The translations under genes and the position numbers were made by a program. From Streptomyces antimycoticus (GTDB lineage Bacteria; Actinomycetota; Actinomycetes; Streptomycetales; Streptomycetaceae), in contig NZ_BJHV01000001.1 in NCBI RefSeq assembly GCF_005405925.1, forward strand, positions 3,286,001-3,350,000: a stretch of DNA of 64,000 nt. Reading direction: 5' to 3'. Shown here one piece after another: positions 52,956 to 60,927 of this stretch (positions are counted from its first letter, which is position 1; every line of letters starts with the position of its first letter). Below the pieces are notes generated by a model. The model made no database searches and was not told the DNA's origin. It worked only from the letters and a program-made list of their open reading frames with translations.

Positions 52956-53811
52956 GGCACCCAAGGCGCTCGAGCAGTTCACCGACGCGTACAACAAGGC
53001 GTACCGGGAGCTGGATCCGGCGCTGGCCGGCCAGGTGGAGACGGGCCCGCTGGAGGCCATCACCACCGCCGACCTCAAGGCCCAGCACGCGAGCTCCCCG
53101 AACGGCAACCCCAAGTACCCGGCGCTGGAGCTGTCCGACGTCACCTACCGCATCCCCAAGCAGGTGGGCTGGCCGAAGTTCTTCGTCGCGGACACCGACA
53201 GCAACCGCGACGACAACCGCTGGCTGTTCGTCTTCACCCGCGGCGGTGCGGACGAGCCCTGGAAGGCCGCCTACCTGTCGATCCTCAGCCAGGACGAGGT
53301 GCCGGACTTCGCGACCGACAAGGACGGCTGGGCCAAGCCGGTCCCGACTGAGGGACCGACCCCGAAGCTGGCGACCCGGCCGGACAAGCTGAGCGCGGAG
53401 TACACCGACTACCTGATGACGGGCGAGGGCTCGGTCTTCGCCGACGGCCAGTCGACCTCGGGGCTGCGGGACACCCGGAAGAAGTTCCTGCGCACCCCGA
53501 AGTTCTGGACCGAGTACATCGACACCCCGGCGCAGGGCCCGCAGGACGCCCCGGTGGGGCTGCGCACCTCGGACGGCGGGGCGATCGTGTTCTTCTCCTC
53601 ACACCACCGGCAGAAGCAGACGATGGCGAAGGGGTTCCGGCCCAACCCGGATCCGCAGATCAAGGCGCTGATGACGGGCGAGGCGAAGAAGGCGGTGACG
53701 CTGACGAGGGTTTCGGAGTCGGCGGTGCGGGTCCCCGCGAAGGACGCGGCGGACCCGAAGGTGGTCTTCCTCAACCGCCTGGAAGGCGTCACCGCGGCAA
53801 AGGGTGAGTGA
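52822..53811 (+). CDS. Lipoprotein of unknown function downstream of efeU
   Basis: A 329-residue secreted lipoprotein: basic start, hydrophobic core LTVPTAAAVLTLGMTL, lipobox LTGC (Cys28). The mature part has SVDKAEAPKALEQFTDAYNK, DVTYRIPKQVGWPKFFVADT, WLFVFTRGGADEPWKAAYLS and LRTSDGGAIVFFSSHHRQKQ. No known domain was recognised. The start lies inside the 3' end of efeU (134-base overlap), so it is probably co-transcribed with the iron system; a role in iron binding is unproven. Confidence 0.75.
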   Translation: MTRRPPRRQLTVPTAAAVLTLGMTLTGCMTVHGERENIPSVDKAEAPKALEQFTDAYNKAYRELDPALAGQVETGPLEAITTADLKAQHASSPNGNPKYPALELSDVTYRIPKQVGWPKFFVADTDSNRDDNRWLFVFTRGGADEPWKAAYLSILSQDEVPDFATDKDGWAKPVPTEGPTPKLATRPDKLSAEYTDYLMTGEGSVFADGQSTSGLRDTRKKFLRTPKFWTEYIDTPAQGPQDAPVGLRTSDGGAIVFFSSHHRQKQTMAKGFRPNPDPQIKALMTGEAKKAVTLTRVSESAVRVPAKDAADPKVVFLNRLEGVTAAKGE

Positions 53812-53901
53812 GGATGGTCGGGGGGCACCCATCCCACGGGGCGGAACGGGTGGGCACACCCCGCCCACCGGCCCGCACCCGACAACGAAACCTGAAGCGC
53901 C

Positions 53902-54636
53902 CTACCGCCCTATGGGCCAAGCAGCCGCCTGATCCTGATCCTCGCCCGCGAAGCGGGCACACGCATCGGTCAGCGTCTCCAGCAACGTCAGCGGATCCGG
54001 CAGCGGCCGCTCCGGCCCGAGCAGCCACCCCACATGCCCGTCGCCCGGCAGCTTCGCAGGCGGCATCAGCACATAGCTGCCCCGGCAATGCCACCGCAGC
54101 CCCGGATGCTCGTCCATCGTCTCCGGGTGGCAGTCCAGCTCACAGGGCCACCACTCGTCCTCGTCATCCGGCGTGCCCCGGGTGGCGGTGAAGAACAGCA
54201 TCCGCCCCTGCTGGAGATCGCCGCTGCTCGTGGCCACCGGCCCGACCTCGACCTCGGCCGCGCCCAGCCGCTCCAGGGCCAGCCGCCCGGCGTCCGCGGG
54301 TACGTCGAGCACATCGTGGACGATGCCGGTGGCGGTGATGAAGTTGGCCTGCGGATCGGCGCGCAGCCACTGCGCGACCTTGTCCGGGTCGGTGGTCGCC
54401 TGGGTCTGCCAGGCGAACGAGACGGGGTGGCGGCCCGGGGTGGGACAGCCGATGCGGTCACAGGAACAGCCGTAACCGGAGGGGTGGGCGGCCGGCGCGA
54501 GCGGGAATCCCGCCGCCGCGGCGGCCATGAGCAGGTCCTCGCGGACACCACCGGCGCCCGCTCCCGTGTCGTGGTCGCCGCCCGCTCCGCTCCTCGGCCG
54601 ACGCAGCCACTGGGAGAACCTGCCCTTGCGTTCCAT
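53902..54636 (-). CDS. Primase-polymerase-like (PrimPol, AEP) protein with degenerate active site
   Basis: A 244-residue protein of the bifunctional DNA primase/polymerase N-terminal family, as a free-standing domain with no helicase attached. The fold is recognisable in AAAGFPLAPAAHPSGYGCSCDR (zinc-like cysteines), GRHPVSFAWQTQATTDPDKV, and ANFITATGIVHDVLDVPADA. The usual catalytic DxD appears as DVP, and the SGG-x-H motif is replaced by SSGDLQQGRMLFF, so polymerase activity is doubtful. It may act as a nucleotide- or DNA-binding protein. ATG 54636 has GAGGCGG upstream. Monocistronic. Confidence 0.7.
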   Translation of the reverse strand: MERKGRFSQWLRRPRSGAGGDHDTGAGAGGVREDLLMAAAAAGFPLAPAAHPSGYGCSCDRIGCPTPGRHPVSFAWQTQATTDPDKVAQWLRADPQANFITATGIVHDVLDVPADAGRLALERLGAAEVEVGPVATSSGDLQQGRMLFFTATRGTPDDEDEWWPCELDCHPETMDEHPGLRWHCRGSYVLMPPAKLPGDGHVGWLLGPERPLPDPLTLLETLTDACARFAGEDQDQAAAWPIGR

Positions 54637-54651
54637 CTACCGCCTCGCTTC

Positions 54652-54669
54652 ACCGCCGGTACCGGCGGT
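54652..54669. promoter_or_regulatory. 18-base perfect palindrome upstream of the PrimPol-like gene
   Basis: ACCGCCGGTACCGGCGGT is perfectly self-complementary with no spacer and lies 16 bases upstream of the PrimPol-like start. It could be an operator for an autoregulated gene or a hairpin. Confidence 0.35.
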
Positions 54670-54805
54670 ACGGCCGATACCCGATCAATGCTGCCACCAT
54701 CCTGCTCCGGAAGTGGCCGGTGTCCGCATCCGGGGTGGGTGAGACCACCTCGACCGGGTGTCGATATCAGGGCATCCACGACATCTCGCCCCTAGCGTTC
54801 CATCT

Positions 54806-55708
54806 ATGATCAGCAGGCATTTTCTGACCGCCGTCGTGGTGCTCGGCCTGTCCATACCGGCGGCCGTCGCGGCCCACCCCACCGCTCGTCCGTCCGTAGG
54901 ACGCCTCATACCCCCGGCCGGCGAACCGGCGCGGCTCCAGCCCGCGCTCACGGCGCCGTCGGCCGGCAAGCCCGCCGTCGTCTACACCGCGCACCGCGGC
55001 GGCGCCCTGGAAGTGCCCGAGAACAGCATGTCCGGGCTGGCCAGCGCCTTCAGCCGGCATGACGTCCAGGTCCTCGACTTCGACACCCGCATGCTGGGGG
55101 ACGGCACGCTCGTGGTGATGCACGACGCGACGCTGGACCGCACCACCGACCGGACCGGGCCCGTACGGGCTCTGACCGCCGCCCAGTGGCGGGGTGTCCG
55201 GCTGCGCCCCGACCCCTCCCTGCGCGGCACCTGGCGGCCCGAGCGGCCGCCCACCGTCGCCGAGGCGCTGGACCGGTTCGGCGGCCGGATCACCTTGATG
55301 GTGGAGGCCAAGGACCCGGAAAGCCTGCCCCGGCTGGCGCGGATGATCCGCGACCGGGGTCTGATCCACTCCGTCTACGTCAACAGCAACCGCCCCGAGG
55401 TGGCCCGCGAGGCCCACCGGAAGGGGCTGATGACCCAGCTATGGCGGTCCGCCCGGCAGATGCGCACCGACACCCCGCGCGACTGGCGCGGCGTCGTCGA
55501 TCTGCTGGACGTCGACTACCGGGCGCGCGAGCAGGATGTGCGGCGGGCCGTCGCCTCCGGGATACCGCGGGTGTGGGCGCACACCGTGGACACCCCGGCG
55601 CAGCGGGACCGGATGCTGCGGCTGGGGTGCGACGGCATCATCACGGACGCACCGGCCCTGCTGGTCTCCACACCCGTGCGAACGCCGCGGGCGCCCAGCG
55701 GGAGGTGA
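54806..55708 (+). CDS. Secreted glycerophosphodiester phosphodiesterase
   Basis: A 300-residue exported enzyme that hydrolyses glycerophosphodiesters to glycerol-3-phosphate and an alcohol. The signal peptide is FLTAVVVLGLSIPAAVAAHP. The GDPD barrel begins TAHRGGALEVPENSMSG (catalytic histidine), then LDFDTRMLGDGTLVVMHDATLDRTTD (metal and second histidine), and ends RVWAHTVDTPAQRDRMLRLGCDGIITDAP. A DFD replaces the usual ExD, so metal binding should be checked. ATG 54806 follows TAGCGT by 7 bases and lacks a ribosome site, suggesting a leaderless message. A minisatellite follows the stop. Confidence 0.9.
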   Translation: MISRHFLTAVVVLGLSIPAAVAAHPTARPSVGRLIPPAGEPARLQPALTAPSAGKPAVVYTAHRGGALEVPENSMSGLASAFSRHDVQVLDFDTRMLGDGTLVVMHDATLDRTTDRTGPVRALTAAQWRGVRLRPDPSLRGTWRPERPPTVAEALDRFGGRITLMVEAKDPESLPRLARMIRDRGLIHSVYVNSNRPEVAREAHRKGLMTQLWRSARQMRTDTPRDWRGVVDLLDVDYRAREQDVRRAVASGIPRVWAHTVDTPAQRDRMLRLGCDGIITDAPALLVSTPVRTPRAPSGR

Positions 55709-56106
55709 GCGACAGCCGACGGCGGTGGGTGGGCCGGGCCGACCAGCGGCCCGGCCCGGGCGGCGAGAGTGGCCCTGGGGACAGCGGACCGCACGAGAGG
55801 TACCCGGCTCAGGCGGCGAGGGCCCCTCCTGGGCAACGGACCCCGTGAGAGGCCCCCGGCCCAGGCGACGCGGCAGCCCCCTCCTGGACAACAAACCCCC
55901 CAGAGGCCCCCCGCCCAGGCGACGCGGCAGCCCCCTCCTGGACAACAAACCCCCCAGAGGCCCCCCGCCCAGGCGACACGGCAGCCCCCTCCCGGACAAC
56001 AAACCCCCCAGAGGCCCCCGGCCCTGGGCGGCGGGGGTGGCCCGACCCCTGCCCGTCCCCACCCGAGCGGCAGGGGTGGCCCCTTCCCGCCGGTAGAATC
56101 CGCGGA
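55709..56106. repeat. Minisatellite spacer with 54-base units
   Basis: Three near-identical 54-base units begin at 55861, 55915 and 55969, preceded by two more divergent copies (55755-55806, 55807-55860) and followed by a partial unit. Unit length is divisible by three, so long frames stay open on both strands, but none begins or ends sensibly. No gene is supported. Confidence 0.75.
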
Positions 56107-57138
56107 ATGCACGCCCCCGACGCCACCCGCGCCGACGAGACGCCGCAGACCGCGCTCGCCGGTCTGCTCGACGGTCTGCCGCCCCGCCAGGCCGCCCAGG
56201 CGGTCGACCGGCTGATCGGCCACTACCGGGGGCGCACCCCGACCGACGCGCCCGTGCTGCGCGACCGCTCCGACGTCGCCGCCTATGCCGCGTACCGGAT
56301 GCCCGCGACCTTCGAGGCCGTGCGCGCCGCCCTCGCCGCCTTCCGCGCCCGGACGCCCGCATGGGCCCCGGCCTCGCATATCGACATCGGCGGCGGTACG
56401 GGCGCGGCGAGCTGGGCGGTGGCCGCCACCTGGCCGCGCGACGGGCACACCACCACCGTCCTGGACTGGGCGGAGCCCGCACTGGCCCTCGGCCGCGAGC
56501 TGGCCGGGCAGGCGCCCTCCGAGGCGCTGCGCACCGCCCGCTGGCAGCGCCGGGCCATAGGGGACGGGCTCGCACTGCCGGACGGGACGGACCTGGTCAC
56601 CGTCAGCTATGTGCTGGGCGAGCTGACCGAGGCCGACCGGCGGGCCGTGGTCGCCGAGGCGGCGCGCGCGGCCCAGGCCGTGGTGCTGATCGAACCGGGC
56701 ACCCCGGACGGCTATCTGCGGATCCGCGAGGCGCGGGACCGGCTGCTGGCGGCCGGGCTGCGCATCGTCGCCCCCTGCCCGCACGGCGCGGCCTGCCCGA
56801 TCGAGCCCGGCGCCGACTGGTGCCACTTCGCCGCCCGGGTCCGCCGCTCCTCCCTCCACCGGCAGGTCAAGGGCGGTTCGCTGCCGTACGAGGATGAGAA
56901 GTTCAGCTATGTCGCGGCCGTACGGTTCGACGCCACGCCCGCCGACGCCCGGGTGGTGCGCCGCCCGCAGATCCGCAAGGGCCAGGTACTGCTGGACCTG
57001 TGCGCCCCCGAGGAGGGGCTGGGCCGCACCACGGTGACCAAGCGTCAGGGGCCGCTGTACCGGGCCGCGCGCGATGTGTCCTGGGGCGATGTCTGGCCAC
57101 CGGAGGACCAGGACCAATCCAGCCCCTCCGGCCGGTAA
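56107..57138 (+). CDS. Rsm22-like small ribosomal subunit SAM-dependent methyltransferase
   Basis: A 343-residue protein with a methyltransferase motif I HIDIGGGTGAASWA near residue 91, VTVSYVLGELTEADRRAVV near 166 and VLIEPGTPDGYLRIREARD near 193. The Cys-rich segment CPHGAACPIEPGADWCHF near 221-238 (three Cys plus His) is the iron-sulfur-type site characteristic of Rsm22/METTL17-like proteins. The C-terminal 80 residues are an OB-like domain. ATG 56107. The last codons (SSPSGR) fall in a short CAGCCCCTCCGG repeat that recurs just after the stop. Confidence 0.85.
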   Translation: MHAPDATRADETPQTALAGLLDGLPPRQAAQAVDRLIGHYRGRTPTDAPVLRDRSDVAAYAAYRMPATFEAVRAALAAFRARTPAWAPASHIDIGGGTGAASWAVAATWPRDGHTTTVLDWAEPALALGRELAGQAPSEALRTARWQRRAIGDGLALPDGTDLVTVSYVLGELTEADRRAVVAEAARAAQAVVLIEPGTPDGYLRIREARDRLLAAGLRIVAPCPHGAACPIEPGADWCHFAARVRRSSLHRQVKGGSLPYEDEKFSYVAAVRFDATPADARVVRRPQIRKGQVLLDLCAPEEGLGRTTVTKRQGPLYRAARDVSWGDVWPPEDQDQSSPSGR

Positions 57139-57265
57139 CGCAATCCAGCCCCTCCGGCGTTTGAGGAGCGGGGTCCGGGGCGGAGCCCGGCGGGGTTCGA
57201 GGGGCGGAGCCCCGCCCCACGCGGCGGAGCCGCACATCGATGCCGCGGGAAGGGGCGGGGAGGGG
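57117..57265 (+). repeat. REP-like intergenic element, copy 2, with a truncated copy at the preceding gene end
   Basis: 57146-57265 matches the element at 23519-23612: the same first 45 bases except one, then a GGGGCGGAGCCCCGCCCC hairpin, and the same ending AAGGGGCGGGGAGGGG. A truncated copy of the first 16 bases (57117-57132) lies inside the end of the methyltransferase gene, so the element has grown into the coding sequence. Confidence 0.65.
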
Positions 57266-57343
57266 AAACAGCCGGACACCCCGCAGGACGCCGTGCGGCC
57301 GGGACAGCTCAGGGCCGGGGAAGCCCAGGAGCCCGGGGCTCTC

Positions 57344-58447
57344 TCAGCCCATCGCCCGCGCCAGCGCCGTGCCCGCCGCCGCGCGGGGCACGCTGTCGCC
57401 GGGGCGGCGGCGCGGATGCACGGTCGTGGCGAGCAGCACCAGATAGACCCCGCGGGCCCGGTCCACCACCAGGCTCGTCCCGGTGAACCCGGTGTGCCCC
57501 GCGGCGCCGCGCCCGGCCAACTCGCCCATGAACCACGGCTGGTCGACCTCGAAGCCCAGCCCCGGCGCGGTCAGCATCAGCTCGGTGGACTCCCGCGACA
57601 GTACGGGCCCGCCACCGGCCAGCAGCGCCCGGCACAGCACCGCCAGGTCCCCGGCGGTCGAGAAGAGCCCGGCATGGCCCGCGACCCCGCCCAGCGCCCA
57701 CGCGTTCTCGTCGTGCACCACGCCCCGCAGCATCCCCCGGTCCACCTTGCCCCAGGGCCGCCGCTGGTCCTCGGTGGCCGCGATCCGGGGCAGCCGGGAG
57801 GCGGGAGGGTTGAAGCGGGTGGTGGCCATGCCCAGCGGGCCGGTGACCGTCTCCTGCACGAGCCGGTCCAGCGGCCGCCCCGCGGCCCGCTCCAGCACCC
57901 GCTGCAGCAGCAGGAAGTTGAGGTCGGAGTAGCGGCGGGCGGTGCCGGGCGGGGTGACCGGTGGCTCGGCCGCGAGCCGGGCCAGCCGCCGCTCCACCCC
58001 GTCCTCCTCGTACAGCGGCAGTTCGGGAATCAGCCCCGAGGTGTGGGTGAGAAGCTGCCGCACGGTGATGCCGTGCTCGGCGGCGGCCGTGCACTCCGGG
58101 GCGTACGCGGCGACCCGCCCGTCCAGCGCGATCAGCCCGCGCTCGGCGGCCCGCAGTGCCACGATCGTGGTGCACAGCTTGGTGAGCGAGGCGAGGTCGA
58201 AGAGGGTGTCGCGGCGCACCGGCACCCACCGCTCGCGCGGCAGCTCCACACCCCGGTCGGCCCGCTCGTCGTACGCCGCGTAGCGCACCGCCCAGCCGAA
58301 GGACTCCTCGGCCAGCGGGCCCGATGCGGTCCCGGCGGCCAGTGCCACCCCCGAACACCAAGGGCGCTCCCCTTCGGGAAGCGCCCTGACGATCTCCAGC
58401 AACCGGGTCAGACCACGGTCACGCTCTGCTTGGTACGTCGCTGCCAC
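57344..58447 (-). CDS. Serine hydrolase of the beta-lactamase (class C/PBP-like) family
   Basis: A 367-residue enzyme. The SxxK motif is FDLASLTKLC near residue 80 (Ser nucleophile, Lys base), the second motif YSDLNF near 171, and the third HTGFTGT near 317 in place of KTG. LTHTSGLIPELP near 130 is typical. There is no signal peptide, so it is predicted to be cytosolic. Such proteins act as esterases or peptidases rather than lactamases. GTG 58447 overlaps the MFS gene end by 40 bases and has no strong ribosome site, so a somewhat later start is possible. Confidence 0.85.
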   Translation of the reverse strand: MAATYQAERDRGLTRLLEIVRALPEGERPWCSGVALAAGTASGPLAEESFGWAVRYAAYDERADRGVELPRERWVPVRRDTLFDLASLTKLCTTIVALRAAERGLIALDGRVAAYAPECTAAAEHGITVRQLLTHTSGLIPELPLYEEDGVERRLARLAAEPPVTPPGTARRYSDLNFLLLQRVLERAAGRPLDRLVQETVTGPLGMATTRFNPPASRLPRIAATEDQRRPWGKVDRGMLRGVVHDENAWALGGVAGHAGLFSTAGDLAVLCRALLAGGGPVLSRESTELMLTAPGLGFEVDQPWFMGELAGRGAAGHTGFTGTSLVVDRARGVYLVLLATTVHPRRRPGDSVPRAAAGTALARAMG

Positions 58448-59748
58448 GGACGGCAGAGTCCCACGAAGCAGGCGATGGCCGCGAGCGCGGAGACGAGCTG
58501 GACGACGGCCAACGGCACCGCCGTGGTCTCCCCCGCGATCCCCACTAGCGGGGAGGCGACGGCGCCCAGCAGGAAGGTGGAGGTGCCCAGCAGCGCGGAG
58601 GCGGAACCGGCGGCGTGCGGGGTGCGGTTCAGGGCCTGGGCGTTGGTGTTCGGCATGGCCAGGCCCATCGCGGACATCAGCACGAACAGGCACCCCGCCA
58701 CGGGGACGAGACCGGCCTTCCCGAAGACCCCGGAGGCCAGCACGAGCAGCGCCGCCGCCGCGACGGTGATCACGACCAGCCCGACCATCAGCACCTTGTC
58801 CATGCTGACCCGGCCGACCAGCGCCCGGCCGTTGAGCTGACCGGTGGCGATCAGGCCGATCGAGTTCAGCCCGAAGAGCAGACTGAAGGTCTGCGGTGAG
58901 GCGCCGTAGATCTCCTGGACGATGAAGGACGACCCGGCGACGTAGGCGAAGAGCGCCGCGAAGGCGAAGCTGCCCGCGAGCATGTAGCCGGTGAAGACGC
59001 GGTCGGCGAGCAGTCCGCGCATGGTGCGCAGGGTCTGGCCGAGCCCTCCGTCCTGGCGCCGCTCGGGCGGCAGCGTCTCCCCCAGCCACCGCCAGACCAC
59101 CAGGGTGAGCAGGGTGCCGATCACGGTGAGCACCGCGAAGACCCCGCGCCAGTCGGTGAAGCGCAGGATCTGGCCGCCGATGAGCGGGGCCACGATGGGC
59201 GCCACGCCCGAGATCAGCATCAGGGTGGAGAAGAAGCGGGCCATCGCGATGCCGTCGTAGAGGTCCCGGACCACGGCGCGGGCGATCACGATTCCGGCCG
59301 CGCCCGCGAGCCCCTGCAGCAGCCGGAAGCCGATGAGCAGCCCGGCGGTGGGGGCGAAGGCGCAGATGACGGTGGCGATGACGTAGATCACCATGCCGAT
59401 GAGCAGCGGACGGCGGCGCCCCCACCGGTCGCTCATCGGGCCGACGGCGAGCTGGCCGAGCGCCATGCCCATCAGACAGGCGGTGAGGGTGAGCTGGGCG
59501 GTGGCGGCCGAGCTGTGGAACCCGTCGGTGACCTCCGGCAGGGCCGGGAGGTACATGTCCATGGACAGCGGCGGGAGTGCGGTGAGCCCGCCGAGGATCA
59601 GGGTGACGAGGAGGCTCGTACGGCGCTGCGCGGTGAGCCCGGGAAGGGCGGCAGCGGAGGTGCGGGAGGCGGCGGAGGTGTCGGGGGACGAGATTCCGGG
59701 ACGGTCGGCCCGGGTGGGAGCGGCGGCCGGTTGGCCGGGCTGCTGCAT
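58408..59748 (-). CDS. Bcr/CflA-type MFS drug exporter
   Basis: A 446-residue, 12-helix antiporter. After a Pro/Ala-rich N-terminus of about 45 residues the family motif appears: LSMDMYLPALPEVTDGFHSS. Then GPMSDRWGRRRPLLIGM (motif A), LLQGLAGAAGIVIARAVVRD, and GVAPIVAPLIGGQILRFTDW (motif C) follow. Chloramphenicol, bicyclomycin or sulfonamide-like substrates are known for relatives. It precedes the serine hydrolase gene with a 40-base overlap, which suggests one operon. Confidence 0.92.
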   Translation of the reverse strand: MQQPGQPAAAPTRADRPGISSPDTSAASRTSAAALPGLTAQRRTSLLVTLILGGLTALPPLSMDMYLPALPEVTDGFHSSAATAQLTLTACLMGMALGQLAVGPMSDRWGRRRPLLIGMVIYVIATVICAFAPTAGLLIGFRLLQGLAGAAGIVIARAVVRDLYDGIAMARFFSTLMLISGVAPIVAPLIGGQILRFTDWRGVFAVLTVIGTLLTLVVWRWLGETLPPERRQDGGLGQTLRTMRGLLADRVFTGYMLAGSFAFAALFAYVAGSSFIVQEIYGASPQTFSLLFGLNSIGLIATGQLNGRALVGRVSMDKVLMVGLVVITVAAAALLVLASGVFGKAGLVPVAGCLFVLMSAMGLAMPNTNAQALNRTPHAAGSASALLGTSTFLLGAVASPLVGIAGETTAVPLAVVQLVSALAAIACFVGLCRPWQRRTKQSVTVV

Positions 59749-59870
59749 GCGTACCTTCCATGAGTCGTTGATGCGTCTCTATGCTCTCAGCAATTCGAAT
59801 GGAGTCGAACTCCTGTGGGCGGGGGGAACGGGGTCGGGATGGCCGGGACAAGCGGGTCAAGGGCCGTGCG

Positions 59871-60850
59871 ATGGGGATTCTGGCGACCGGTGGGATCGCC
59901 GCCTCGTTCACCACGGATCTGCTGGAGATGGCGGACGCGCAGGTCATCGCGGTCGGCTCGCGCCGGCCGGAGTCGGCCAAGCGATTCGCGGAGCGGTTCG
60001 GGATATCCCGCGCCTACGGCGGCTGGGCGGAACTGGCCGCCGATGACGACATCGATGTGATCTATGTCGCCACCCCGCACTCGGCCCATCGGGAGGCGGC
60101 CGGACTGTGTCTGGAGGCGGGGCGGGCGGTGCTGTGCGAGAAGCCGTTCACGCTCAATGTCCGTCAGGCCGAGGAGCTGGTGGACCTCGCCCGGGCCCGG
60201 GGCCGCTTCCTGATGGAGGCGATGTGGACGTACTGCGATCCGGTCGTCCGCCGGATGACCGAGCTGGTCCACGACGGCGCGATCGGCGAGGTCCGGGCGG
60301 TCCACGCGGACTTCGGGCTGCCCGGCCCGATCGACCCGGACCACCGGCTGCGCGATCCGGCGCTGGGCGGCGGCGCGCTGCTGGACCTCGGCGTCTATCC
60401 GGTGTCCTTCGCGCAGTTGCTGCTCGGCGAGCCGGACGAGATACGGGCGGTGGGTCAGCTCTCCCCGAGGGCGTGGATGTGAACACGGGCCTGGCGCTGG
60501 GCTGGGACAGCGGGGCGGTGGCGCTGCTCTCCTGCTCGATCACCGCGGATACGCCGATGACGGCGGCGGTGACGGGCACGGCGGGGCGGATCGAGTTCCC
60601 GCGCGGCTTCTTCCATCCCGAGCGCTTTGTGCTGCACCGGCCCGGCCGGGATCCGGAGGAGATCACGGCGGTGGACGGGCTGCGCTCCTACCAGCGGGAG
60701 GCGGCGGAGGTGATGCGCTGCCTGCGCGCGGGCGAGACGGAGTCCCCGCTGGTGCCGCTGGACGGCACGCTGGCGGTGATGCGGACCCTGGACGCGGCGC
60801 GGGAGCGGCTGGGGGTGCGGTATCCGGGCGAGGACGAGGGCGTGGGGTGA
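59871..60850 (+). CDS. Gfo/Idh/MocA-family NAD(P)-dependent oxidoreductase, frame broken
   Basis: A sugar-dehydrogenase-like enzyme. The Rossmann motif is GILATGGIAASFTTDLLEM, then IAVGSRRPESAKRFAERFG, DVIYVATPHSAHREA, VLCEKPFTLN with the catalytic lysine, and MEAMWTYCDPVVRRM. The frame from 59871 stops at 60482 after VGQLSPRAWM. The remainder (PEGVDVNTGLALGWDSGAVA, to the stop at 60848) is one base out and is joined by adding a C to the CCCC run near 60460. The usual family opening VRWGILATGG is also one base out, from GTG 59866, with the break at the GGGG run 59873-59876, so the start itself is uncertain. Confidence 0.8.
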
Positions 60851-60882
60851 CGAGGTGTGAGGACGAGGTACGAGGTGTGAAC

Positions 60883-60923
60883 CGGGCGGGCCCGGCGCTT
60901 GGGGTGCGCGCCGGGCCCGTCCG
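60883..60923. terminator. Bidirectional terminator
   Basis: Sixteen-base stem with one mismatch (60883-60898 with 60908-60923) and a 9-base loop, between the oxidoreductase and the convergent PhoD gene. A short direct repeat GACGAGGT(G/A) precedes it at 60848-60880. Confidence 0.65.
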
Positions 60924-60927
60924 TTCG

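Noticed and set aside
55769..56215. Open frames through the 54-base minisatellite (18-residue periodic peptides)
   Set aside because: Unit length is a multiple of three, so stops are absent by chance on several frames; no start, signal or conserved end.
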